The notes beneath the pieces are model-generated. The model was not told the DNA's origin, did no database searches, and saw nothing but the letters and a program-made list of their open reading frames with translations. DNA of 64,000 nucleotides, taken from the NCBI RefSeq assembly GCF_905404315.1, contig NC_066312.1, positions 10,961,001 to 11,025,000 on the forward strand, written 5' to 3'. The translations under genes and the position numbers were made by a program. The stretch comes from Leptidea sinapis (lineage: Eukaryota; Arthropoda; Insecta; Lepidoptera; Pieridae). Shown one piece after another: positions 1-8,881 of this stretch. Numbering within the stretch: the stretch's first letter is position 1; the number at the start of each line of letters is the position of its first letter.

Positions 1-109
1 CTACCGGCTTATTAGTTTCGGACAGCGTGTAAATGATAAGACTCTGATTACCACCCAGAGACCTTACATATTATATTGTAATTGAAATGATTTGTAAAAC
101 AATTAAATT

Positions 110-276
110 GTTTATGTGGATTTAAAAGAGTGGCAATGAGTTTCGTGCTACTTCTTCTCATTAGCTCAACCCTTTACGAAGTAGCGGTAGATTCAATAAG
201 AAAAAATATATTTTTGACATTCATAAGTGTCAATACCCTGACCTTCATGATTAAAGTGATTTTGATTTGATTTACA
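110..276 (+). mobile_element. LINE-D 3' UTR and tail (Jockey-like)
   Basis: Non-coding 3' end of a non-LTR retrotransposon. It holds the block AAGAGTGGCAATGAGTTTC near 126, then a CTTCTTCTCATTAGCTC block, a GAAGTAG block and a tail of AAAGTGATTTTGATTTGATT type. A second, diverged copy lies at 5155-5315 with the same order of blocks. The layout matches Jockey-type LINE 3' UTRs that I recall from Lepidoptera. No coding part remains, so it is a 5'-truncated dead copy. The clade name is from memory. Confidence 0.55.
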
Positions 277-955
277 GAATGCTGTACCTCGTACCTCTAA
301 TAACCCCTTGAAATAAAAACAGAACAAGAGAACCGCCATTTGGCAGTAGTAGTAACAGTACTGCCCGAGACTAATACTTCTAATACAAATATATCTAATG
401 CTATATATCATATCAATTATTTGTAATACCATCCCTAGGGATGGGATTTTAACCGTTTCATCGGTGGCTATCTATTTTGGATTCCATATACAGCTCAAAT
501 TCATACTCATAAAATAAAGTGCCCAGCGCGGTTCATGAAGATGGAATAAAAATTAAGCCTCGATGGCTACCCCACCCATAGCCGACTAATTAATTTGTAA
601 TGTCAGGAGATCCTGAAGGATGAAAGAGTTGTGAGGTTAGGTGTGTCGTGTTAAGCCCGAGAATGTCACGTCATGCAGCGGGTGTCCCGTCGCCAACACG
701 TCACGTATAGAGAGTGAAAACTACACGCGATCCCAGCGACGCTTGTTAACCTCTGTTTTTTTTATGACAACAATTTAAGAAAACTTTAAGCCGTTCAGTT
801 AACTTTTCGTTTTATTAATTTCAGCTGTTATCGGCCACTTTTTAAAGTGATCTTGATTTGCCAGCCAATTAGCCGTAGCCGAGATCGCGACAAATTTTAA
901 CATTTATTTGTTGAGAATTTAACGCTATGTTAAGCATACAGTATATACCTAATAT
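277..955. other. Anonymous sequence, no gene seen
   Basis: No recognisable coding exon. Positions about 600-760 are richer in G+C than their surroundings (GTCACGTCATGCAGCGGGTG near 665) but contain no open frame of useful length and no second copy that I could find in the window. Confidence 0.4.
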
Positions 956-959
956 AATA

Positions 960-1548
960 TTACAAATGTGAATGTATGATTGTTTGTAACGAATCCGGGC
1001 TAAGCCACTGAATCGATTTTGATGAAATTTAGAAGAGAAATAGACTAGAACTTGGAAAAGGACATTGGCTCCTTTTTATCTTGAATAAGAGGTTTGGACG
1101 GGTTGAAATAGGGGGTGGCAGTTTGTATGGAAGTTCGTTATTATCATAGACGAAACCATGCCACCATGAAACTTTGTAGGTAGGTACTTAATAAGAAAAA
1201 AATTAATATTTGTTCTAGCGTTAATATATAATATAATAAGGGATTAAAGTAAAAAAAAGAATGATTAAAAGTATCCAATAGGAGTAGGTAATTTAAGAAA
1301 AAAATATATTTCACATATGTGTGCACGCCGCACACGAGTATCAAACCAGCAAAATTTTAAGTATTAGCAAAGGCTGGAAAATCAAAATAAAATATTTTAG
1401 AAAAATGTATTTAAATTAGCATTTCATAGTTAGTCGCAGTAGTTTGTATGTGTTTTACATACCTACAAAGTATTCTATAAAAAAAATCTGCGCAACTGAA
1501 TTTGAATTGTTACATTTCTACGCGGACGAAGTCGCGGGTAAAAGCTAG
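960..1548 (+). mobile_element. Non-autonomous Helitron, 3' end at CTAG
   Basis: The right end is an imperfect hairpin, ACGCGGAC-GAA-GTCGCGGGT at 1520-1538, followed six bases later by CTAG (1545-1548) and a T, the classic Helitron 3' terminus with insertion between A and T. Upstream lies the block TGAATCGATTTTGATGAAAT near 1009, which often accompanies such elements in Lepidoptera. No Rep-helicase coding sequence is present, so the element is non-autonomous. The 5' boundary is a guess. Confidence 0.6.
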
Positions 1549-1559
1549 TTATACATAAA

Positions 1560-1700
1560 CTAGCTGACCCGACAAACGTTCTGTTCATAATAAAAATTAC
1601 TCTTATAAATTTCTTAATTATTAGCTGACCTCTATTCCAAGAAAAGGAATATTTCTACCAAATTTAAAGCCTCAAGTCAATACATAGGTAGAAATCACTT
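1560..1700 (-). mobile_element. Non-autonomous Helitron 3' end, opposite strand
   Basis: Read on the minus strand, this segment ends ACGTTTGTCGGGTCAG followed by CTAG (1560-1563). That is the same terminal type as 17948-17951, 47038-47041 and 51616-51619. The interior (TTTGGTAGAAATATTCCTTT on the minus strand) matches the interior of the copy at 17735-17951. The 5' limit is uncertain. Confidence 0.6.
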
Positions 1701-1851
1701 ATATATACAGAGGATAGAATATGTAAACAGATATAAAGGCCACTTATTATAGTCAGGATCTATATTATAAGATTATTTAAAGAATATTTTCAATGCGAGA
1801 ATTAATTATGACGAGAAATCATTCTGAGAGTGACGTGAAAGATAAAAAATA

Positions 1852-2060
1852 ACTTTTTTAATTAAAATATGGGACGAGACCAACAGGACGTACAGCTGAT
1901 GGTAATTGATATGCTCTGCCCATTACAACGCAGTGCCGCTCAGGATTATTTTGAAACCCAAAAATTCTGAGCGGCACTACAACTGCGCTTGTCACCTTGA
2001 GACATAAGATGTTAAGTCTCATTTGCCCAGTATTTTCACTAGCTACCCTCCCACTGGTAA
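1852..2060 (-). mobile_element. SL SINE-like element, internally deleted
   Basis: Copy of the SL family read on the minus strand: tail at the left (GGGACGAGACCAACAGGACG), the conserved stem GTGCCGCTCAG/CTGAGCGGCAC, then a jump from the CACTAGCTAC block straight to the head sequence CCTCCCACTGG. About 120 bases of the middle are missing compared with full copies such as 11790-12124. SL encodes no protein; open frames across it are chance. Confidence 0.75.
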
Positions 2061-2452
2061 AAACATAACTATACATAAGTATCAGATAATTATTCCTCTT
2101 ATATCGTTAGTCATTTTCGTTGTAAGGCACTCAACGATTATTTATTTCAATTATTGAAAATATTCTCAATATGATTCAATCCATTATAAAAGTTTCGTTA
2201 ACATTATTAATCACTTTGATTTCGATATGAAAGCTTACTGGTATTTTCACAACCGAATATTTAGCGCAGTTTTCATCAAGAATATCTGAATTTTTAACCT
2301 GTAGGTAACGCAAATGTAACGGTGATGACTAAAAATTAAAAGTGTAATACCAAAATGACCAGTTCGCCGACGATGAGGACAGTAGGATGAAATACGAAAG
2401 GGAACAGTCAAAAGTTTATATAAGTTGAAATTAAAAGGCAACTTTACGCTTA
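2061..2452. other. Anonymous AT-rich sequence
   Basis: No coding, RNA or repeat signal recognised. Confidence 0.4.
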
Positions 2453-2498
2453 GTGGCCTGTCAAACGGCCACGTCGACGTACCTTTATTCGTACGTCG
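2453..2498. repeat. Two adjacent perfect hairpins
   Basis: GTGGCC (2453-2458) pairs with GGCCAC (2467-2472) over an 8-base loop. Three bases later CGACGTAC (2475-2482) pairs with GTACGTCG (2491-2498), also over an 8-base loop. Both stems are perfect and GC-richer than their surroundings. The role is unknown; a transposon terminus is one possibility. Confidence 0.6.
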
Positions 2499-2499
2499 C

Positions 2500-4140
2500 T
2501 TGTTTTTAAATTCACCTCTTTTTAAATATTACATCCGGTAAATTATAAAATATTTTATATTTAAGTTTAAATGCATTCTGTTGGAATTTCATTCCGAAAG
2601 GTAAAGATGGATGGAATTATTAAAGTTGGAAATATTACTGCATGAATTTTAAATTTTTCATGAAGTTGCTTTTCGGAATGAATATAAGCGAATTTTATTT
2701 GTAATTCTGAATTTAATAAAAAGTAATAATGATTTATATTCTTATAGAGAAAATATGAATGCAGACAACGCGCCTTTGCATAAGTGATTAATAATAATAG
2801 CGGCCGGCTACTCATCGCGCGTAGTTTTGGTCCAGCTCAGATTTATATCCGGATAGTCATTTCAAATATATCAATTGGTTATCTTGTGAACTACATCTGC
2901 ACCTGTACACTCATAGCAATGTTGCAATTCTTTAACGCAAGAATCCGATACATATTTCCTTGATGTGATGCTTAAGGTCGTCTAATAAACTTGTGAAGAT
3001 AATCACTGTGACGCTTATTTGTTTACATTTCAACGTCAACCATCACCGAGTACAGGACTACAATACGCCGCCGCCGAATTAACGTACGCACACATACACA
3101 CGATATACACGGACGCTAAGCAATCTTGGGAAGACGAAACAATTCAGTGCCACGCCTTACGGATTCGAGACTGGTCGCTGTCCGAGTTAAATACGCTTAT
3201 CAAACTTTTTGAATGTACCAACTCGAGCGCTCCCCCCAGACGTAGGTATAAATTTCAAGAAAACCGCTGAGTGACGCTACTGTTCTATTACTTCTATTGC
3301 AACTCAGCTGATGGTAGATTATTAAGCCAATGAAAATAGTATCAGAACTATGAAATGAACAAAGATTGAAAAACTTTACGAACACTTGCGGATTTAATAG
3401 CAGGCACATCCGAACAACAAAACAAAAAGTATAAATTTAATATACTGTCATTGCTTCTCGACTTTTTTATAGACTTTAACATTGAGAAAATTACGTGAAA
3501 ATAGTCCGTTACACGAAAAAGTTAGTATAGGTACAAGAAAACAAAAGGAGATTTGAATAATATCAAACCTCTTCAGAAGGTGGAACAGTATTGTGCCGAA
3601 GCAATGTACAATAGGTGGAAACGCTACGTCTATGTTTGATCCACGTTTGAACGCGTAAAACTGAAGCATTCGGCAGACATTAGATAAAGAGAGTGAACAA
3701 AGATAGAGTGAGACGGGACGTTTGCAATTCGCAATTACCTCCTGAGAATGTTGAATAAATTTACATTGAGTTGATTGAAATAATAATGAATTCACTCGGC
3801 ACACTTCGTACAAGATATTTAAATAGATAATAAAATATTGTTATACAAATCGCGAACGATATACGCCTCCATTTCTATGATAATTAGCTTCTTTCTCATT
3901 CCTATTGTTTTCAATTGCTATATTATATATACCGCGACGAATAGATATTCATTCATGTTGAATTCATGATGATTCAATCATGTTTTATGTGTAAATACTT
4001 TGAAATTCTGGTAAAATTTTGCTCTGACTGATTTCGCTTGTTGACTTGAGCCGACTTTACTCGAACCATCGTTACATAATAAATAAAGCTTCCGACTTAG
4101 TAGAATTTCCACTACCACCAGATCGGTATCTAAGCGAAGT
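2500..4140. other. Anonymous stretch without a recognised gene
   Basis: Mostly AT-rich. Open frames of 60-120 codons occur (for example 3448-3813 on the minus strand) but show no family motif and no exon-like composition. They are treated as chance. Confidence 0.4.
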
Positions 4141-4145
4141 GAAAC

Positions 4146-4310
4146 TATATATATAATGAAATTGGACTTTGAGGCTCTTTCACGCCTAAACCACTGATCG
4201 TATCGACATGAAACTACCAACATTCGATGCGAAATTTATCCTAGATTATGGCTACTTTTTTATTGTGTGTAATAAGATGAATTAAATTAAATTTATTTCC
4301 TTTTAAAATT
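4146..4310 (+). mobile_element. Helitron-like dispersed repeat, copy 1
   Basis: An (AT)n run is followed by TGAGGCTCTTTCACGCCTAA, CCACTGATCGTATCGACATG, ATTTATCCTAG and TTTCCTTTTAAAATT. Two further copies lie at 7449-7563 (opposite strand) and 15660-15876. The third carries a Helitron-style CAGCGAAGCGGGCGGG end that this copy lacks. Confidence 0.6.
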
Positions 4311-4344
4311 ATACTATACGATAATAATGATCTCATCTGATACA

Positions 4345-4480
4345 TAATTTATTATCGAACCGTTGACTCTGACTACAGAGCCCCCGGTTCGAACCTCACC
4401 CGCCACGTACCGATGTATTTTCGGTTTCTGAATTCATATGTACGTTGATTCGACGGTTTATTAGTTTGTCGACGTTTGTC
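4345..4480 (+). mobile_element. tRNA-derived SINE-like segment
   Basis: A good pol III B-box, GGTTCGAACC (4386-4395), lies in GAGCCCCCGGTTCGAACCTC, followed by a non-tRNA body. No cloverleaf with a credible anticodon arm is visible, so this is a SINE head rather than a tRNA gene. Confidence 0.45.
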
Positions 4481-5150
4481 CTCCTCTTCCATAAACAAAC
4501 CATTGCTATCATTTCTAGAATTTTCTGTTTAGAACTTTAAAACAATCAGAGCGTCGTGTTATTATTTCCAACAAATTGTTTTTACCACATACATATATTA
4601 ATGTTTCATAAAATTTTCTATAACGTACTGTATAGTATTTTTTCTTGTTTCTGTAATTCCATTATTACAAAACCCTGGCAGCGAATCTGACTCACCCTCG
4701 TCCGAATTAATTAAATGAAGCTGAAATGGCAAAGCCACACTTCAGTTTTTAATCGTTTGCTTGTCTACATAATTTAACAATTTCACATCGTATTAAAACG
4801 TTTGAATATATGTATCTATATTTAAATTAAGTTAAAAATTCCAATCAACATTTTGATATTTTTTTTTGCATTTGTGTATTGTTAAATGAAACCATATAAA
4901 AAACCGAGTAATGTGTCTTTGAGTACAGTTTTAGTAAGTGCGAAATTACGAAATTGTTACATTTTTACAAAGTTCAGAAACAATTTAAAACAAAGAAAAA
5001 GTTTGCCAACTCTTTTAGTGGACTTCACGATATACAAAGTATCTTAAAGGTTAAATGTTATACATTTTGTTCATAAGTATTTGAATAAGAAATATAAGTC
5101 CAGAAATTTTAGTAATTTTGTTGCGCAACTTTTCTAACATTGTATTAATA
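4481..5150. other. Anonymous AT-rich sequence
   Basis: Nothing recognised. Confidence 0.4.
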
Positions 5151-5154
5151 TAAT

Positions 5155-5315
5155 ATTAAATGCTGAATCTGTAAAGAATTTAATTAAAATCGTGGCAATA
5201 AGTTGCTTGCCACTTCTTTTCATCAAAGCTTAACTTCTCCGAAGTGGTGAGTTGTGTAACAATGACATTCATAGGTGCCATTATCAGTGTTTATGATGTA
5301 AATTAATGTTTTTGC
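5155..5315 (+). mobile_element. LINE-D 3' UTR, second copy
   Basis: Same block order as 110-276: GTGGCAATAAGTTGCTTGCC near 5193, CTTCTTTTCATC, CCGAAGTGGTGAG, GACATTCATAGGTGCC and a decayed GATGTAAATTAATG tail. It ends about a dozen bases before an SL element on the same strand. Confidence 0.55.
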
Positions 5316-5327
5316 AAATGAAATTAC

Positions 5328-5614
5328 GTGGGAGGCTCCTTTGTACAGGAGGAAGCCGGCTAGATTATGGGAATAATGTGAAGCAGTAATATGTAAACAT
5401 TACTGTGTTTCGGTCGAAAGGGCGCCGTAGCGAGTGAAATTACTGGGCAAATGAGACTTAACATTTTAGGTCTCTAGGTGACGAGCGCAATAGTGGTACC
5501 GCTCAGAATTTTTAAGTTTTTCAAGAATCCTGAGCGGCACTGCATTCTAATAGGTAGGCGTATCAATTACTATCAGCTGAACGTCCTGCTCGTCTCGTCC
5601 CTTATTTTCATAAA
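5328..5614 (+). mobile_element. SL SINE-like element, nearly full length
   Basis: Head GTGGGAGGCTCC and GCCGGCTAGATTATGGG; the small stem CAGTAAT/ATTACTG; GGGCAAATGAGACTTAACAT; the large stem with CTGAGCGGCAC; then tail CGTCTCGTCCCTTATTTTCA plus A-run. A short deletion lies after GATTATGGG. No product is encoded. Confidence 0.8.
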
Positions 5615-6119
5615 AAAAGTGTGATATTTGTATTAAATGAAAGGCAAAAATTTAAAATTGTGCCCGTTGTTCTAGTAATTTAGGCCTATATAACGGATAT
5701 TTATAAATTAGATACTAGCTGGTGATTGGTGCACTTTGCTTCATCTGAACAAATACACTACAATAATAATAAATATAATTATTTAAACTTCCTTTTCTTG
5801 TAATGAAATAGTGTCATATCGGAACTGTCAAACTGTGAGTTAAGAATTTATCTCATTGAATTAATCATACACAAATAAAATTTGAAATTAAATAATATTA
5901 AGAATCACGAATCGAAATAAAAAACAATCCTATCTCTCAAGTTGGATCAAACTTCAGTGTGCAAAAATAGCACCGGTTCAGTACCGAGTTTAGGAGATCA
6001 TCGCGGCCAAACAATGTGATACGAATTTATTATATAAATTTTTTGTTTTAGACCAAGTTGAGTCTAGGAAAAACCTAATAACAATCTGTTTTACTAACTA
6101 TTTCACCTTCTAATCTTTT
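5615..6119. other. Anonymous AT-rich sequence
   Basis: Nothing recognised. Confidence 0.4.
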
Positions 6120-6257
6120 AGCACAATTGTAGCTCCGCTCAGAATTTTTGGGGTTTTCAAGAATCCTGAGCGGCACTTTATTGTAATGAGCAGCGCGTAT
6201 CAATCACCATCAGCTGAACGTCCTGCTCGTTTCGTCCCTTATTTTCATAAAAAAAAG
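6120..6257 (+). mobile_element. SL element, 5'-truncated
   Basis: Only the 3' half of SL is present, from the CCGCTCAGAATTTTTGGGG block to CCTTATTTTCATAAAAAAAA. 5' truncation with an intact A-rich tail is what LINE-type copying produces. Confidence 0.75.
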
Positions 6258-6399
6258 TCTTCAAGTATGCAAAATGCTGTCAATACATCCAACACAACAC
6301 AAGATCTGAATGTTATTTAGGTATAAAAATCACTTAAGTTATCTATCCCGGCATACTCGCAGTCTTCTTGCCTCTTTTATATATACTGCTTAGACCATT

Positions 6400-6780
6400 T
6401 GTAACAGTTAGATTCGTCTTATATCATTGTCAGCGTCAGGTTTAACATTATTGAATTTGATAAAGGTATAATTTTATTTGTGAATCGGTTAGAATACAAC
6501 AAACGCAAACTTTTTGGTACTTCAAGTTTTACAAAATACATCAGTGAAAATCGCATCGAAATCGGCCAAGCCGTTTTTGATATCACCGGAAACAAATACA
6601 CAAGAAACTCTTTGTTATGGACTTTATTGGTTTTAAAAATACTTCCGGTCAGCTGTAGTATTATGTATACAGGTTTTAACTTTAGTATAATTAGTATGGT
6701 AATAGTATTGTGTTCCGGTAATTACTTATTTGAATATAAATTAATATGTAAACTACGTACTGCTAGGCAATAGAAGTTTT
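6400..6780. repeat. Probable decayed dispersed repeat
   Basis: It contains AAAATCGCATCGAAATCGGC and CAAGCCGTTTTTGATATCAC, wording typical of old insect transposon remnants. I found no second copy in the window. The 97-codon open frame at 6480-6773 has no recognisable motif and is not called as a gene. Confidence 0.3.
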
Positions 6781-7039
6781 AAATATTTGAATTTGTAGAA
6801 ATGTGTTTTTTTTTATTTTACAATTCATACGGATTACATTTCATTGGTTAGATCTCAACTGGTTAAAGTAAAATATAAATATTCTCATAAAACATTACAA
6901 AACACTCCATGAAAGTAATTCCTTATTATTAAGTTACGTACATTACCTAGCGAAACTGTTATTATCATCTGATTATGCTTTAAGCAATCCGATACAGTTC
7001 CGTTCGATATTAGCAAATCAAACCTTGACCTTAGACAAG

Positions 7040-7295
7040 GGTCAGCATTAAGGACATCTGTAGCTAGTCAAACGGAAAAATCGCTTGGCGTAAGGCGGAA
7101 TCCGTCCAGATAACGCTGAGCCTTGGGAGTCGTTCGAGAGGCGTTTGCGGGGGTTCTTGCTAGAGTGGCGTAGAAGCTCCGACCCTGACCTAGCCCAAGA
7201 GCTCGGGTCACGCGTTGGGAGGGCACACTCAGGGCATTCACCTTGAGACGGTGGGACGGATTGTACGGTTAAGCTGCCGCTCATTATCAGCTAGT
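7040..7295. other. GC-richer segment, no recognised gene
   Basis: Markedly richer in G+C than the surroundings. A 78-codon minus-strand frame (7048-7284) spans it, rich in Ser, Pro and Arg, without any motif. It could be an old mobile-element fragment or a non-coding conserved segment; the sequence alone does not decide. Confidence 0.3.
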
Positions 7296-7448
7296 ATTTT
7301 GATTCACACGACACAATATATCTCGCTCGTATCGATTCTTTGTATGTACTGTTTCTATACACATACTAGTCGATCCCGTCCGCTTCTCTGGCCGAATTTT
7401 AAAAAGAAGTAACGTTGACATTCAAAAAAATAAGTACCTATAAACCAT

Positions 7449-7563
7449 CTAGGATAAATTTCGCATCGAATTGTGGTAATTTCATGTCGATACGATCAGT
7501 GGTTTAGGAGTGATTGAGCCTCAAAGACCATTTTCATTATATATATATATATATATAATATAG
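7449..7563 (-). mobile_element. Helitron-like dispersed repeat, copy 2
   Basis: Inverted copy of the repeat at 4146-4310: CTAGGATAAATTTCGCATCG, CATGTCGATACGATCAGTGG, GAGTGATTGAGCCTCAAAG and a terminal (AT)n run at 7540-7559. The right part of the family, beyond the ATTTATCCTAG block, is missing. Confidence 0.6.
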
Positions 7564-7578
7564 ATACAGAGTGGAATC

Positions 7579-7821
7579 GTTAAGTAAGACCAGGCGATTA
7601 CTCTGTAACTATTACGGATATCAAATAACTTTAAACTGATATCGAAAGTTACTTTCCTAATCAGTAAAATTACATCAATAACTTTTAAAAAATCAAACGT
7701 AAAGTTTCCAAATTTTTTATATTAAACAATCCCCATTTTAAGAAGTTGTTGATGTCATTTTACTGATAAGGTTTTTTGATATCTGTACTAGTTACGGGAT
7801 AATTGCCTAGTCAAACTCAAC
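7579..7821. mobile_element. Foldback MITE with long terminal inverted repeats
   Basis: The left arm (7579-7688) and the reverse complement of the right arm (7741-7821) align over about 80 bases. Left GACCAGGCGATTACTCTGTA matches right, reversed, GACTAGGCAATTATCCCGTA. Left AATCAGTAAAATTACATCAA matches right, reversed, TATCAGTAAAATGACATCAA. The left arm has about 24 extra bases. The spacer is about 50 bases and AT-rich. No coding capacity. Superfamily and target duplication are not clear. Confidence 0.7.
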
Positions 7822-8366
7822 CTTTAAAGTCTGTATACTTAGGTACAATATAATTCCGATAAAAAGTTTCCTCGTTTTTTCTTCACATCTGTGTTATTAA
7901 TGGCAGATGTGAGGGTTATCCCTTAAAAAAACAAATCGTTTAGACTTGAAAGAGCGATATATCAAGTCAATTTCCTAATATATTGGTGTTGAGCAGGTTA
8001 TCAACTGTTAAGTAGACACTGCAGATGAAGCCACAGAGTTGAACAAGACAAGTTAAATTATTACAACTACAAAATAGTTATCAGTTAACTAAAATGGGAG
8101 AGACTCAGAAACACTTTACTCTTTCATTAATAAAAATAAATAAAAGAATTACCTCATAAGTTCGAAGCTTACTAAACAATTATTCCAGGTACTCAAATGG
8201 CAATGCTGCTCTAAATATAGAGTTATATCGTCATTATAATAGCAAAAATATTTGGAAAGGATTAAAAAATATTTAACTTAAATTAAATGTTTACAAGCAC
8301 CCACACCTGTTTTTAATTGTTTTTGCTTCTTTTGAAATAATTGAATAATTAGTAACCTGGTCACAC
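7822..8366. other. Anonymous AT-rich sequence with one hairpin
   Basis: Contains a perfect 9-base stem, TCACATCTG (7883-7891) with CAGATGTGA (7904-7912). Otherwise nothing recognised. Confidence 0.4.
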
Positions 8367-8368
8367 TA

Positions 8369-8632
8369 ACGGCCTTACAAATAAACTTGGTATAAAGTTA
8401 TAAATGATGATAAACAAAGAAAATGGAAAATGTTTACAATATCGTTGACAACACTGTCAATACAATGATAATTCTGAAGTTTTCCGAATGACAAGCTGCC
8501 TTGCAAATAAACGCGAGAAACGTTATACGTCCGAAGAAACCATTGGTAAGCAAATTGTCTATTTATAAACATTTTACATATTCTTGGTTTATGCTTAGTT
8601 ATAAATTAATGCCAATTTTATTTGTAAGGCCG
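8369..8632. mobile_element. MITE with ACGGCC termini, copy 1
   Basis: Left end ACGGCCTTACAAATAAACTT; right end, reversed, ACGGCCTTACAAATAAAATT: a near-perfect terminal inverted repeat of more than 25 bases. A TA precedes the left end. A second copy lies at 48128-48388 and shares the interior (TGACAACACTGTCAATACAA). About 264 bases, no coding capacity. Open frames called across it are chance. Confidence 0.8.
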
Positions 8633-8881
8633 TACGAATACGACATCATTTCGATAATGGTTATGTTACATTTACAGTTACATATTCACATAATATATTT
8701 CTTCATTAGCAAAGAAAAACGAAAAAAAAATTGCTTCGTATCAGTTCTACTGAATTTCGTTATCTAACAATTTTCTGATATTCTGACTCTTGATTTACAT
8801 AATAATAAGTTGCATTACATAATAATAAATTGAATTAAGCAATTCAATCCTTGTTAACGTTCTCTGTATCAATCTACTCTA

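Noticed and set aside
1858..2076. Frames across SL elements (also 11793, 11863, 34872, 35068, 52170, 55946, 61739) as a conserved small protein family
   Set aside because: The similar peptides come from the shared SL nucleotide sequence on both strands, with frameshifts between copies. Conserved features are RNA-type hairpins, not codons.
3448..3813. 121-codon minus-strand frame as a gene
   Set aside because: Composition like intergenic DNA and no motif. It is Cys- and Phe-rich as expected for translated AT-rich sequence.
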